From Bacillota bacterium (lineage in GTDB: Bacteria; Bacillota; Bacilli; Alicyclobacillales; SLC66): a DNA stretch of 36,971 nt. The position numbers were made by a program, and so were the translations under genes. The DNA is taken from assembly GCA_021821185.1 (NCBI GenBank), contig JAKACU010000007.1, positions 1 through 36,971 of the forward strand. Direction: 5' to 3'. How positions within the stretch are numbered: the first letter of the stretch is position 1; every line of letters starts with the position of its first letter. Shown one piece after another: positions 8,202-16,293 of this stretch. The notes beneath the pieces are model-generated. The model searched no databases. It had not been told where the DNA came from and saw only the letters and a list, made by a program, of their open reading frames with translations.

Positions 8202-8807
8202 ATGAATGTTATCGCTCAGAAAAAGGATGCTGCAAAGTACAAAGGGATACTCGATGCTGCCGTTAATGTGATGGCGAAGACCGGATATCATGGTGCGCAA
8301 GTTGCAAGAATCGCACGCGCGGCAGGCGTGGCTGACGGCACAGTGTATCTCTATTTTAAGAATAAGGAAGACATTCTAATTTCTATCTTGCGAGAGACGA
8401 TTGACCAGATTGTCACGTTATCAACGTGGCTGGAAGGCGAACATCCTGAACCATTGATCGCGTTACACAAATTGATCGAAGTGCATTTCTCGACGCTTGG
8501 TCATAATCCAGATCTGGCGTTGGTTCTTCAAGTTCATATTAGGCAGGCTGATCCTTCGTTGCGAGCTAAGGTCAGTGACATGATGACTCCTTATCACCGC
8601 ATGCTCGATCGAATTTTGACGATGGGTCAGCAAACTGGGGATTTTTATTCGCCGATCGATACACGCATTGCCCGCCGCATGATTTTTGGGACGATTGACG
8701 AGACCGTGAATGCATGGATCTTCACAGGAGCGAAATATGATCTAATAAGTTTGATCGAACCGGTTTATAACATGTTGCTCCATGGAATTGGGTGCAACAA
8801 TCAATGA
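8202..8807 (+). CDS. fadR: TetR-family fatty-acid degradation regulator FadR
   Basis: Acyl-CoA-responsive TetR repressor of beta-oxidation genes. The N-terminal helix-turn-helix spans about residues 10-55 (ILDAAVNVMAKTGYHGAQVA, then GVADGTVYLYFKNKEDIL). The C-terminal stretch RRMIFGTIDETVNAW and KYDLISLIEPV strongly resembles B. subtilis FadR (YsiA), which binds long-chain acyl-CoA. ATG 8175 also opens this frame, but it falls inside the operator and almost at the predicted transcription start. ATG 8202 gives an N-terminus of the usual length, although GGAG is very close to it, so the start is uncertain. The stop overlaps the ribosome site of etfB, 13 bases before its ATG. The order fadR-etfB-etfA matches B. 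subtilis except that the acyl-CoA ligase and enoyl-CoA hydratase genes are missing. Confidence 0.88.
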   Translation: MNVIAQKKDAAKYKGILDAAVNVMAKTGYHGAQVARIARAAGVADGTVYLYFKNKEDILISILRETIDQIVTLSTWLEGEHPEPLIALHKLIEVHFSTLGHNPDLALVLQVHIRQADPSLRAKVSDMMTPYHRMLDRILTMGQQTGDFYSPIDTRIARRMIFGTIDETVNAWIFTGAKYDLISLIEPVYNMLLHGIGCNNQ

Positions 8808-8820
8808 GGGGGAAAGTGCC

Positions 8821-9588
8821 ATGAACATTCTTGTCTGCATGAAACAGACTTTTGATACCGAAGCAAAAATTATATTGGATAACGGCGTGATTAGCGAAGA
8901 GGATGTGACGTTTATTGTCAATCCCTATGATGAGTATGCAATCGAAGAAGCAATTCGTTGGCGTGATGAGGTTGGTGGGACGGTAACCGTTATTACGGTG
9001 GGTAAAGAACGGGTGCGTGATGCGGTATTGACTGCGCTTGCTATGGGTGCGGATGAGGGCATTATCATCGAGGAGCCAGAGCAGGGATGTGATAGTTTTA
9101 TGGTATCACAAATTTTGTATGCCGTAATTAAGGATAAACCCTATGATCTGGTACTGGCAGGAAATCAATCGGTTGATGACGGGTCATCGCAAGTCGCCAT
9201 CCGTCTGGCAGAACTGTTGTCGATCGGTCATATTGGCAGTGTCGTACAGTTATCAGTGCACGACCGTCATGTTACCGCTCAGCAGGACCTGCAAGGTATC
9301 ATACAAATCGTTGAGGGTGATCTACCGTTGTTGATCACAGCACAACAGGGTCTCAATGAACCACGTTATCCTTCTTTGCTTGGCATTCGCAAAGCGGCAA
9401 AAAAACCAATCGCCATGCTGACCATTGATGATCTTTTCCTTGATCCGGAAAAGATAACGAAACGATCGTTAACGGTAGACGTGTCATTGCCAAAAGCAAA
9501 AACGCAAGGGACGATACTGCAAGGTGAGGTCTCTGAGAAGGTAGCTGCTTTGCTCCATGGATTGCATGATATCAGTAAGATCTTGTAA
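8821..9588 (+). CDS. etfB: Electron transfer flavoprotein beta subunit
   Basis: Small subunit of the cytoplasmic ETF heterodimer that accepts electrons from acyl-CoA dehydrogenases and passes them to the respiratory chain. 255 residues from ATG 8821, preceded by GAGGGGGA. The frame also opens at ATG 8782 inside fadR, but that would add a non-homologous tail. The start MNILVCMKQTFDTEAKI is standard for the family. The ETF-beta signature AGNQSVDDGSSQVAIRLAEL, which binds AMP, is complete near residues 110-130. It is cotranscribed with fadR and etfA, which supports a fatty-acid oxidation role. FixA-type bifurcating ETFs are related, but no fixC/fixX partner is present. Confidence 0.94.
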   Translation: MNILVCMKQTFDTEAKIILDNGVISEEDVTFIVNPYDEYAIEEAIRWRDEVGGTVTVITVGKERVRDAVLTALAMGADEGIIIEEPEQGCDSFMVSQILYAVIKDKPYDLVLAGNQSVDDGSSQVAIRLAELLSIGHIGSVVQLSVHDRHVTAQQDLQGIIQIVEGDLPLLITAQQGLNEPRYPSLLGIRKAAKKPIAMLTIDDLFLDPEKITKRSLTVDVSLPKAKTQGTILQGEVSEKVAALLHGLHDISKIL

Positions 9589-9620
9589 GCGTTTTAGTAC
9601 GGGGACGGGGGAGATTGACT

Positions 9621-10601
9621 GTGGAAAATATTGTGGTCGTAGCCGATGTACGTGAAGCAATTTTGCGCCATGTGTCATTTGAAATGGTGACGAAAGCATT
9701 AGAAATTGCTCAAGGCGCTAAGGTGACGGCGCTTGTTTTGGGCCACCATATAACGGAGTCTGCTTCGCAATTGCTACAGTACGGTGTACACGAATTGTGG
9801 ACGATTGATGACCCATCTCTGCAGGTGTACCAACCACAGGTCTATGCAACTACTATTGAAGAAGCTCTCAAGCGTCTGCAGGCAGACGTTGTTTTTATGG
9901 CTCATTCAGCGTTGTATCGCGATCTCGCACCGCGACTCGCAGCTAAGTTTGATGCAGCGTTAGCATCGGATGTGATTGCCTTATCAAGGGAAAATGATGC
10001 TATCTATGCAACACGTCCCATTTATGCGGGAAAAGCATTTGCCAAAATCCGTATGCAAAGCAATCCGGTGTTTATCACTGTACGTCCAAATAATCTTGAA
10101 GCTGTACTTGTTTCAAAGAAACCGTCGAAGAGTATCGTGACCATGGAAATCAAGGTAACTGCTAGTCTGCCAACGATCGTCAAGGACGTAGTTCAAAAAG
10201 CGGTGGGCAAAGTTGATTTGACTGAGGCCAAGATTATTGTGTCAGGTGGTCGGGGTGTGCAAAGTGAAAAAGGGTTTGCTCCACTGTACGAACTAGCGCA
10301 GCAGCTTGGCGCAGCGGTGGGGGCATCGCGCGCTGCGTGTGATGCAGGTTATTGCGATTATGCCTTGCAGATCGGGCAGACTGGCAAAGTGGTGACGCCG
10401 GACCTCTATATCGCGTGCGGTATTTCTGGGGCCATTCAGCACTTGGCGGGTATGTCGAATGCTAAAGTCATTGTGGCAATTAATAAAGACCCTGAAGCAC
10501 CCATTTTTAAAGTGGCCGACTATGGAATTGTCGGGGATTTATTTGAGGTAGTCCCTGTTTTGACAGAGGCTCTAAAATCCAGACAAGTGAATGGAATGTG
10601 A
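9621..10601 (+). CDS. etfA: Electron transfer flavoprotein alpha subunit
   Basis: Large, FAD-binding subunit of ETF, partner of the preceding etfB. 326 residues from GTG 9621. An in-frame TTG at 9615 lies almost inside the GGGGGAG ribosome site, so the GTG is preferred. The C-terminal FAD domain (about residues 190-315) shows SGGRGVQSEKGF, then GASRAACDAGY. It then carries the full ETF-alpha signature, from LYIACGISGAIQHLAGM to INKDPEAPIFKVADYGIVGD. The N-terminal adenine-nucleotide-like domain is complete. The 32-base gap to etfB with no terminator indicates one operon. Expected control is the FadR operator at 8172-8189. Nothing in the sequence is degenerate. Confidence 0.94.
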   Translation: MENIVVVADVREAILRHVSFEMVTKALEIAQGAKVTALVLGHHITESASQLLQYGVHELWTIDDPSLQVYQPQVYATTIEEALKRLQADVVFMAHSALYRDLAPRLAAKFDAALASDVIALSRENDAIYATRPIYAGKAFAKIRMQSNPVFITVRPNNLEAVLVSKKPSKSIVTMEIKVTASLPTIVKDVVQKAVGKVDLTEAKIIVSGGRGVQSEKGFAPLYELAQQLGAAVGASRAACDAGYCDYALQIGQTGKVVTPDLYIACGISGAIQHLAGMSNAKVIVAINKDPEAPIFKVADYGIVGDLFEVVPVLTEALKSRQVNGM

Positions 10602-10639
10602 GTCCTGCGACACACTAAGAAAAAAATAAAGGATGCGGT

Positions 10640-11320
10640 GTGGCGCTTGGGGTGAAAAAGGCAGTACTACTCTTGGTTGCGACTCTGTTGTCTCAAAGTG
10701 TGGTTGTGCCGACCATGGCACAATCCTCATTACGATCGAAACAAGTACCTGTTGTCGTATGGATAGATCTATTTACAAGAAAGTTAACCGTTTTTCGTAA
10801 TGGTCACCCAGAAATTGTTATTCCGATTGCTGCAGGCAAACCCACCACGCCAACTCCGATCGGTAATTGGCGCGTGATTACAAAGTATAAAGATTGGGGA
10901 GGGGGTTTTGGCACACGGTGGTTAGGGCTTAATGTTCCATGGGGTATTTATGGAATCCATGGGACCAATAAACCACATCTTGTTGGCCAAAGTGTTAGTG
11001 CAGGATGTATTCGAACAAAAAATGAGAATGTTGAACGTATTTACCCCCACATACCGTTAGGCACACGTGTTGTGATTGATGGGAATCCTTTAGGGGGTCC
11101 TTTTCTTTCGCCACGTGAATTATCTAAAGGAAGTCGTGGGTCTGATGTGCAACTTGTGCAGGGCAGACTGTACTATGCTAAATTTTACCACGGCCCGCTA
11201 GATGGTGTATTTGGTGATGATATGGAATACGCCTTATTGCGGTACGAAAGAAAAGTGCGTGTACCAGTCGATGGTGTAGTGGATTTCACAGATTATAGAG
11301 CTATGGGATTAGAGGAATAG
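10640..11320 (+). CDS. Exported L,D-transpeptidase (YkuD) with peptidoglycan-binding domain
   Basis: Cell-wall enzyme making or remodelling peptidoglycan cross-links through a catalytic Cys. 226 residues from GTG 10640, with AAAGGATG upstream. The N-terminal signal peptide (about residues 5-28) ends near TMAQ. The YkuD domain follows, with the conserved His at 107 (IHGTNKPHLVG) and the S-x-G-C-x-R motif SAGCIR giving catalytic Cys123 and Arg125. The C-terminal 65 residues form a PG_binding_1-like domain (KGSRGSDVQLVQGRL, GPLDGVFGDDMEYAL). The order catalytic domain then binding domain is common in Bacillota. It follows etfA by 38 bases without a clear terminator, but a functional link is doubtful. 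It has its own terminator downstream. Confidence 0.9.
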   Translation: MALGVKKAVLLLVATLLSQSVVVPTMAQSSLRSKQVPVVVWIDLFTRKLTVFRNGHPEIVIPIAAGKPTTPTPIGNWRVITKYKDWGGGFGTRWLGLNVPWGIYGIHGTNKPHLVGQSVSAGCIRTKNENVERIYPHIPLGTRVVIDGNPLGGPFLSPRELSKGSRGSDVQLVQGRLYYAKFYHGPLDGVFGDDMEYALLRYERKVRVPVDGVVDFTDYRAMGLEE

Positions 11321-11323
11321 TTA

Positions 11324-11361
11324 GCAGACACAGGACCTTTACTATCTGTGTCTGCTTTTTG
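11324..11361 (+). terminator. Rho-independent terminator after L,D-transpeptidase
   Basis: GCAGACACAG (11324-11333) pairs perfectly with CTGTGTCTGC and is followed by TTTTTG. Confidence 0.9.
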
Positions 11362-11405
11362 TATGATAGGTTAAGGTATATTAAGGAAGTGAGGTTTAAA
11401 ACGAT

Positions 11406-12389
11406 ATGGTGGAATATCCAGTAAAGTTCCATCCCATCGCCATGGAAAGGCTGTGGGGCGGTCATGAGCTTGTTGAAAAATTTGGTGATAATTTCGATCA
11501 ACCGATTGGGGAGTATTGGGTCCTTTCCGGGCATCCCAATGGTACGAGTGTTGTTAGCAATGGTCCGCTACAAGGCACATCCTTAGTAGAATTAACAGAG
11601 AACTATCCAGCTTATTTGGGTCAATCTCCACAACAACGGTTTCCCTTGATGATCAAATTTTTGGAGGCTAATAGTGACCTGTCAGTACAAATCCACCCAG
11701 ATGATCAGTATGCTTTAGCACATGAAGGAGATTATGGAAAGACAGAAGCTTGGTATGTTCTCAAGACCAAACAAAATGGCCAAGTGATCTATGGACATAC
11801 TTTTGCAAATCAATCACAATACCTGGATGCGGTAGCACATGGATCTGTGAAATCGTTTTTATCGTACCAGCCTGTGCAGGAAAGAGATTTGGTTTTTGTG
11901 CCTGCACGCATGCTTCATGCTCTTCTTGCAGGGACTCAGGTGATCGAGGTACAGCAGACATCCGACGTGACGTATCGTGTTTACGATTGGGATCGCGTCG
12001 ATCAATCCGGAAAGCCACGTGAGTTGCATGTGCAAAAAGCGGGAGAAGTTATGCAATATGGCGATGACCTAGCTAATGAACCAAGTTATGCTCATTCCCT
12101 ATTTGATGGTGATGGGATAGATCATCGGCAACTTGTATCATGCCCGTATTTTACGATGGACGTCGTAAATTTAACTTCAACAGAATACACGTTGACTCAG
12201 GGCAAAAAGGGGAATCCCGATATCGTAACTGTGGCGTTTGGTCATGGAATACTGGTTTATCACTTGTCTGATGGTACAAAAGACGCATTGACACTGGCTT
12301 TTGGTGACACTGTGTTAATTCCGTCCACCGTATCATCATATGTGCTGCAAACTGACACCGAGTTGAACTTGATTCGAGCATATTACTAA
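11406..12389 (+). CDS. manA: Mannose-6-phosphate isomerase, class I
   Basis: Zinc enzyme interconverting mannose-6-phosphate and fructose-6-phosphate in the cytoplasm. 327 residues, the compact Bacillota-type length. Zinc ligands are visible: Gln95 and His97 in VQIHPDD, Glu114 in GKTEAWYVL and His171 in ARMLHALLAGT. The active-site Arg191 lies in TYRVYDWDRVD. The N-terminus WGGHELVEKFG and the cupin fold pattern are as expected. The ATG at 11406 follows AAGGAAGTGAGG. It appears monocistronic, with a terminator upstream and the convergent hemY terminator downstream. Its product could supply GDP-mannose for glycans or feed mannose into glycolysis. No partner gene nearby decides between these. 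Confidence 0.93.
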   Translation: MVEYPVKFHPIAMERLWGGHELVEKFGDNFDQPIGEYWVLSGHPNGTSVVSNGPLQGTSLVELTENYPAYLGQSPQQRFPLMIKFLEANSDLSVQIHPDDQYALAHEGDYGKTEAWYVLKTKQNGQVIYGHTFANQSQYLDAVAHGSVKSFLSYQPVQERDLVFVPARMLHALLAGTQVIEVQQTSDVTYRVYDWDRVDQSGKPRELHVQKAGEVMQYGDDLANEPSYAHSLFDGDGIDHRQLVSCPYFTMDVVNLTSTEYTLTQGKKGNPDIVTVAFGHGILVYHLSDGTKDALTLAFGDTVLIPSTVSSYVLQTDTELNLIRAYY

Positions 12390-12423
12390 ACATTAGGATC
12401 TAGGAGCCCATTGTACTCGAATT

Positions 12424-12466
12424 AAAAAAATAGCAGTCTCACGTCGCTCACGTACCGTGGGACTGC
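12424..12466 (-). terminator. Terminator of hemY (minus strand)
   Basis: GCAGTCTCAC (12433-12442) pairs with GTGGGACTGC (12457-12466), ten base pairs with one G-U. An A-run on the plus strand at 12424-12430 reads as the U-tract on the minus strand. It therefore terminates hemY and may also block read-through from manA. Confidence 0.75.
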
Positions 12467-12538
12467 CCATCGAGGTAAAGGTGGGTAACCAAAAATATTA
12501 TAACGGATTTAAATGGATTTTCGCATGACACGAATGTA

Positions 12539-13999
12539 CTATTTGGTTACTAGATAATCTCTAATTTGCTTGGCTGCCGCCTGTGCTTGCAACATGCAGT
12601 CCGGCACACCTAGACCATGATACCCGGCTCCGGCGATTTGGATCGCAGGTGCTGTCCTTGCTAAAGCTTCTTCTACGCGTTTAACGATTTGCTCATGATT
12701 TACACGATACTGTGGCATAGCCTGATCCCAGCGTGTCACTTTTGCATACGTTGGCTTTGCATCTATACCAATGATAGTATGCAATTCGTTTAGCACCGCT
12801 TCAATAATTCCATTGTCATCTAACGTCAAAGCATCGACGTCTCCCGATCGCCCGACATAGCATCTCACCAGTATTTGGTCTTTTGGAGTACTATGTGGCC
12901 ATTTACTTGATACCCACGTGCAGGCGGTGATCGCTCGCTTTTCCGCACGGGGCACGACAAATCCAGATGCATCAAGATCAGGTACGTCATTTCTTGCAAA
13001 AGCTGTCATGACTGTGGCCGTAGAGCCATAGACGATATCATTTAGAAGCATCGCTTCAGGTACGATATCTTCTAATAGTGGTGCAGCGTGATAGGTGGGC
13101 GTAGCCACCAGGATTGCATCATATGTATCATGGACAGTCTGATCGGCCTGCTTGCTGTCGATCGTATACGTGCCATTTTCATTTTGTCTGATCGCAGTGA
13201 CTTCCGTGTTAAGGCGCAAATCGACATGATCTTTAATCGCGTCGACAATGCGTGTTACAAGATCCGATAGCCCTTGCGGAAGTGTCACAAATGCGCTTCG
13301 TGCACTTGGTGCGCCTGCTTGTGAATCAGGACTTTTGGATGACGAAAGTGTCTTTTTACGCATTGTTTTACGTTGTGCGATCGATCCTAGAATGAGACTT
13401 CTGTATTTTTTCTCAAGATCGTCAAACTGTGCAAATGTCGCCTGCAAACTGAGATCGTCAATCTTTCCGGCATAAATGCCAGCCATTAAAGGTTCGGCAA
13501 TGTTTTCAACAAGTTCATCACCAAAGCGCCGTCGTAAGAAACGCCCTAACGACACGTCTCCTTGATGCGTACGTCGAGAAATAAAAAGATCACCTAAGGC
13601 ACGGACTTTGCCAGGAATAGAAATCAGACGTGTACTGGCAAATGGAGCAATTTGCATCGGAATTCCCATGTTGGTTCCTGGTGGTAAGCGCTCCAAACGT
13701 CCCTTGTGCAATATGTAAGTTTTAAGTGCTGTTCCACTGGTACCAATGAGTTCTTTGTCGAGACCAAGTTCTGACAAAATCGATAAACCTTGAATTTTCC
13801 TCGCTAGCATGGAATCTGGACCAGTTTCCATGATCACCCCGTTATGTCGCTCTGTCCGGATCTTACCACCAAAATGGTTGTCTTGTTCACAAAGCGTGAT
13901 ATGAAATTGGGTAGTAACCGTTTTTTGCATCTGCAAAAGACTATAGGCTGCCGCAAGTCCTGTGATACCGCCGCCGATTACGGCTATACGATTGTGCAC
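12539..13999 (-). CDS. hemY: Protoporphyrinogen/coproporphyrinogen oxidase, HemY type
   Basis: FAD enzyme of late haem synthesis. Gram-positive members (CgoX) oxidise coproporphyrinogen III to coproporphyrin III. The N-terminal dinucleotide-binding motif is AVIGGGITGLAAAYSL, followed by the FAD-binding block FGGKIRTE. The C-terminal FAD signature ends in IQIAGAGYHGLGVPDCM. Length is about 486-489 residues, normal for the family. ATG 14008 opens the frame, but AAAGAGGTG is only one or two bases from it. GTG 13999 has correct spacing, so it is preferred. A Ser/Lys-rich insert (about residues 215-235) looks linker-like. No hemE or hemH accompanies it, so the gene is detached from the usual hemEHY cluster. 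It is transcribed divergently from the DUF2249 gene. Confidence 0.9.
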   Translation of the reverse strand: MHNRIAVIGGGITGLAAAYSLLQMQKTVTTQFHITLCEQDNHFGGKIRTERHNGVIMETGPDSMLARKIQGLSILSELGLDKELIGTSGTALKTYILHKGRLERLPPGTNMGIPMQIAPFASTRLISIPGKVRALGDLFISRRTHQGDVSLGRFLRRRFGDELVENIAEPLMAGIYAGKIDDLSLQATFAQFDDLEKKYRSLILGSIAQRKTMRKKTLSSSKSPDSQAGAPSARSAFVTLPQGLSDLVTRIVDAIKDHVDLRLNTEVTAIRQNENGTYTIDSKQADQTVHDTYDAILVATPTYHAAPLLEDIVPEAMLLNDIVYGSTATVMTAFARNDVPDLDASGFVVPRAEKRAITACTWVSSKWPHSTPKDQILVRCYVGRSGDVDALTLDDNGIIEAVLNELHTIIGIDAKPTYAKVTRWDQAMPQYRVNHEQIVKRVEEALARTAPAIQIAGAGYHGLGVPDCMLQAQAAAKQIRDYLVTK

Positions 14000-14018
14000 T
14001 TCATTCACCTCTTTCTAC

Positions 14019-14048
14019 AGTATAGTCATAATGGAGATGTTCGTCCAA
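14019..14048 (-). promoter_or_regulatory. Predicted sigma-A promoter of hemY
   Basis: Read on the minus strand: TTGGAC (14048-14043), an 18-base spacer, then TATACT (14024-14019). It lies about 20 bases ahead of the hemY start codon. Confidence 0.55.
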
Positions 14049-14151
14049 ATCACCGTTTACGTGTGCGGTGCATCACTGCAGTAAAGCCAAACCCATGTCA
14101 AGATAAGTCAATCATGAATCAAATACACTTTTTGCAAAAGGAGTTGCGAAC

Positions 14152-14400
14152 ATGATTGAACTGCAAAGAGATGGTAACCACATTGTCATTGATGTGCGTG
14201 AACAAATTCAAAGGGGCATGCATCCACGAGGAGAGATCATTAAAGCAATCGAAGAAGCTCCGATTGGTACGATTATTGATATCCATGTGCCTCATCGAAC
14301 ACAGCCACTGATCGCTTCCGTGGAAGCCATGGGCTTGCATGTCGTTGTTGAAGAACTTGATATGCGACATTTTCGATTACGTACGCTGAAAATGCTCTAG
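14152..14400 (+). CDS. Small DUF2249-like (TusA/SirA-fold) protein
   Basis: An 82-residue soluble protein, ATG 14152 with AAAAGGAG at 14135-14142. It reads DVREQIQRGMHPRGEIIKAI, then PIGTIIDIHVPHRTQPL and VEAMGLHVVVEEL. This matches the DUF2249 pattern: DVRE, then P..I..A, a glycine turn, P...PL and a C-terminal Gly. DUF2249 belongs to the TusA-like fold. Its biochemical role is not established, although related domains appear with redox and nitrogen-oxide genes. No TusA catalytic Cys is present. A larger, two-lobed relative lies at 35580-36044. It is divergent from hemY, and a terminator follows immediately. Function unknown. Confidence 0.72.
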   Translation: MIELQRDGNHIVIDVREQIQRGMHPRGEIIKAIEEAPIGTIIDIHVPHRTQPLIASVEAMGLHVVVEELDMRHFRLRTLKML

Positions 14401-14412
14401 ATGGACTATAAT

Positions 14413-14446
14413 GAAGTGGGCGCAATGAGTGCCCACTTCATTTTTT
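14413..14446 (+). terminator. Rho-independent terminator
   Basis: GAAGTGGGC (14413-14421) pairs perfectly with GCCCACTTC (14431-14439), followed by ATTTTTT. It ends the small DUF2249 gene just before the ribosome site of the first SGNH gene. Confidence 0.9.
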
Positions 14447-14462
14447 CATTGGAGGTGTCCTT

Positions 14463-15251
14463 TTGATTCGCAAAAGAAGAAAATTTGGTCTTGTATTCCT
14501 AGTGGGAGGTTGTCTGATTCTGTTGTTGATGGCAGTAAAAACCGTTCGTGATGCCAATTCTTGGTCGAGTACACATAAAGTTGCACCTGTGATACATACG
14601 ACGGAGCAAGTGATGACAATAGGAAGTTCCGTCACAAGAGGCTGGATGGATACTGGATGGAAAGCATGGAAAAAGGGTTGGTTTGGTGGTTACATCGTTA
14701 GGGGGTTTACGTCCCTATCGAAAGCAACCCCGAATCATTATGTTATTGTTGATCATACCATTGTTGGTGCAAATTCGTCGCAAATGACGACACTTTATAA
14801 GGGGGAAATGACGCGCTGGTTACGAACAGTGCGACCAAATGTAGTTGTTATATCCTGGGGTCTGCTAAATGACGCATTACCGAAGACGCCCTTATCAACT
14901 TTTCGCGCGCATATTCATCATGAAATTGCCAATGTACTCGCGCACCACGCAGTTGTTCTCATGGTGACACCTCCCGTCACCCAAGCTTCCCTGACAACGT
15001 ACAAAACACAATTTGCGGTGTATCTCACAGCTGAATTGCAAGTCGCACAAAGTTTTCATAACAACAATGTCTACGAAATTGATCTATACAATCAAATGAA
15101 GAAGTATATGGAAGTTCATCATCAGAATATCGATCAGTATATCGGCAACAGTTGGCATCCCAATGCAGCAGGTCATATATTGGCTGGGCTTCTTCTTTAT
15201 CATGATTTGTTAACTCAATTTGGGTCTAAACCGATTGCGTTTCATGCGTAA
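14463..15251 (+). CDS. SGNH-hydrolase-like exported/anchored protein, copy 1
   Basis: 262 residues from TTG 14463, with GGAGGTG at 14451-14457. The N-terminus MIRKRRKFGL plus a hydrophobic stretch to about residue 25 is a signal anchor, so the domain faces outward. SGNH/GDSL blocks are visible: block I IGSSVTRGW with candidate nucleophile Ser56, an oxyanion Gly in IVGANSSQM, and block III VISWGLLNDALPKTP with the conserved Asn. The final block is NSWHPNAAGH with the catalytic His. The Asp expected three residues before that His is Asn here, whereas the downstream paralogue keeps DGWH. Known for the family: esterases and O-acetyl hydrolases acting on lipids, glycans or cell wall. Inference: an envelope glycan or lipid hydrolase with reduced or altered activity. 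Substrate unknown. Confidence 0.75.
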   Translation: MIRKRRKFGLVFLVGGCLILLLMAVKTVRDANSWSSTHKVAPVIHTTEQVMTIGSSVTRGWMDTGWKAWKKGWFGGYIVRGFTSLSKATPNHYVIVDHTIVGANSSQMTTLYKGEMTRWLRTVRPNVVVISWGLLNDALPKTPLSTFRAHIHHEIANVLAHHAVVLMVTPPVTQASLTTYKTQFAVYLTAELQVAQSFHNNNVYEIDLYNQMKKYMEVHHQNIDQYIGNSWHPNAAGHILAGLLLYHDLLTQFGSKPIAFHA

Positions 15252-15297
15252 GGAAGAGTGGATCGGAAAAATTTAAGACAGTTTTAAAGCGGTTGGT

Positions 15298-15398
15298 GCA
15301 CACTATATGTGCGGTGCAAAAATGCAAAGGCCTACGGATCAGTATGCGTGCAGTCGCTCCCCGGTTGCGCATGCTGCGTCCGTAGACCATTTTGCACC
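15298..15398 (+). other. Large intergenic stem-loop (candidate structured RNA) between SGNH genes
   Basis: The 196-base gap between the paralogues holds a small hairpin (15298-15312, GCACA/TGTGC) followed directly by an 86-base one. In the large hairpin GGTGCAAAA (15313-15321) pairs with TTTTGCACC (15390-15398). Inside that, GGCCTACGG pairs with CCGTAGACC (one mismatch). A third stem pairs ATGCG with CGCAT around a C-rich loop. No U-tract follows, so it is not a normal terminator. The ribosome site of the second SGNH gene starts 17 bases after it. I do not recognise a known riboswitch class. It could be a leader element, a small RNA, or a relic of a small repeat element. Confidence 0.6.
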
Positions 15399-15429
15399 GA
15401 CTTAACGAGTTCGCAGGAGGTGCATAATC

Positions 15430-16194
15430 ATATCGCGTAAGAAGAGAATGTCACCGATAGTAAGATGGAGTGTTTTATTTGGTATCGCCGTTTTTTTAAT
15501 CGTGATATTTACCGTGGTGCATGCAGGTTCCATCACACAAAGATCCGCTGCTACAAGTCAATCTCTACAAACGCCGGTGCTGGCAATCGGAGGATCTGTA
15601 GCTCATGGATGGAAGGATACTACGGGTCCTGGGTATCTGGCTCGGGCTTTTCAGGAATTATCTTTGCGCTCAAAAACATCATATCATTACATAGATCGTA
15701 CCATTGTAGGTGCAAACGGGCTACAACTGGCTACGCTCTATAAGAATCACTACCTTGGATGGCTACATTCTTTTGCTCCAAAAGTCGTCGTCATTTCGTG
15801 GGGTTTGCTAAATGATGCCTTGCCCAAAACGCCGATGTCGACTTTTGATTTTCATATTCATCAGGAAATTGCGGAAGCGTTATCGATTCACGCTGTCGTT
15901 CTCATGGTAACGCCCCCAGTGACAAAAGCAACGTACACCCAATTCAAATTGCAAGAACCACGTTATGTACGACACGAAATTCGTGTTGCCAAAAGCTTTA
16001 ATAGTCCTAATGTAGTTGTTTGCGATGTCTTCGATCAGATGCGATCTTATATCGTATCTCATAAACAATCCTACAAAATGTACATGGGTGATGGATGGCA
16101 TCCTAATTCAGCAGGTCATATCTTGGCGGGGCATCTTTTGTATAACGATATTATCGCACACTATGGTAATAAGGCGATTGCTTATATAGACTAA
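15430..16194 (+). CDS. SGNH-hydrolase-like exported/anchored protein, copy 2
   Basis: Tandem paralogue of the preceding gene, with the same signal anchor then SGNH domain. Block I is IGGSVAHGW (Ser), then IVGANGLQL, VISWGLLNDALPKTP and GDGWHPNSAGH, so the Asp-x-x-His pair is intact here. The first ATG, 15448, is 25 bases from the excellent AGGAGGTG at 15415-15422. Optimal spacing from that site falls on ATC 15427 or ATA 15430. From ATA 15430 the N-terminus reads xSRKKRM, matching MIRKRRK of copy 1. I therefore place the start at 15430 as a possible non-standard start; ATG 15448 is the conservative choice. It is likely an extracytoplasmic esterase or deacetylase of unknown substrate. Confidence 0.72.
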   Translation: MSRKKRMSPIVRWSVLFGIAVFLIVIFTVVHAGSITQRSAATSQSLQTPVLAIGGSVAHGWKDTTGPGYLARAFQELSLRSKTSYHYIDRTIVGANGLQLATLYKNHYLGWLHSFAPKVVVISWGLLNDALPKTPMSTFDFHIHQEIAEALSIHAVVLMVTPPVTKATYTQFKLQEPRYVRHEIRVAKSFNSPNVVVCDVFDQMRSYIVSHKQSYKMYMGDGWHPNSAGHILAGHLLYNDIIAHYGNKAIAYID

Positions 16195-16226
16195 TCGCAA
16201 CGGTATACATCATGCGACCATCGACG

Positions 16227-16247
16227 AAGCCCTTTATGGGCTTTTTG
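16227..16247 (+). terminator. Rho-independent terminator after SGNH copy 2
   Basis: AAGCCC (16227-16232) pairs with GGGCTT (16238-16243), followed by further Ts (TTTTG). Confidence 0.8.
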
Positions 16248-16293
16248 TTGTATACTAAGAACTTAGACAAACTTATACTTTGTGAGGTACTAC

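Noticed and set aside
8782..8820. Earlier ATG for etfB inside fadR
   Set aside because: No ribosome site there, and the family N-terminus begins at ATG 8821, right after GAGGGGGA.
15313..15398. Intergenic hairpin as an intrinsic terminator of SGNH copy 1
   Set aside because: No T-run follows and the stem is interrupted and far longer than the terminators seen elsewhere in the window.
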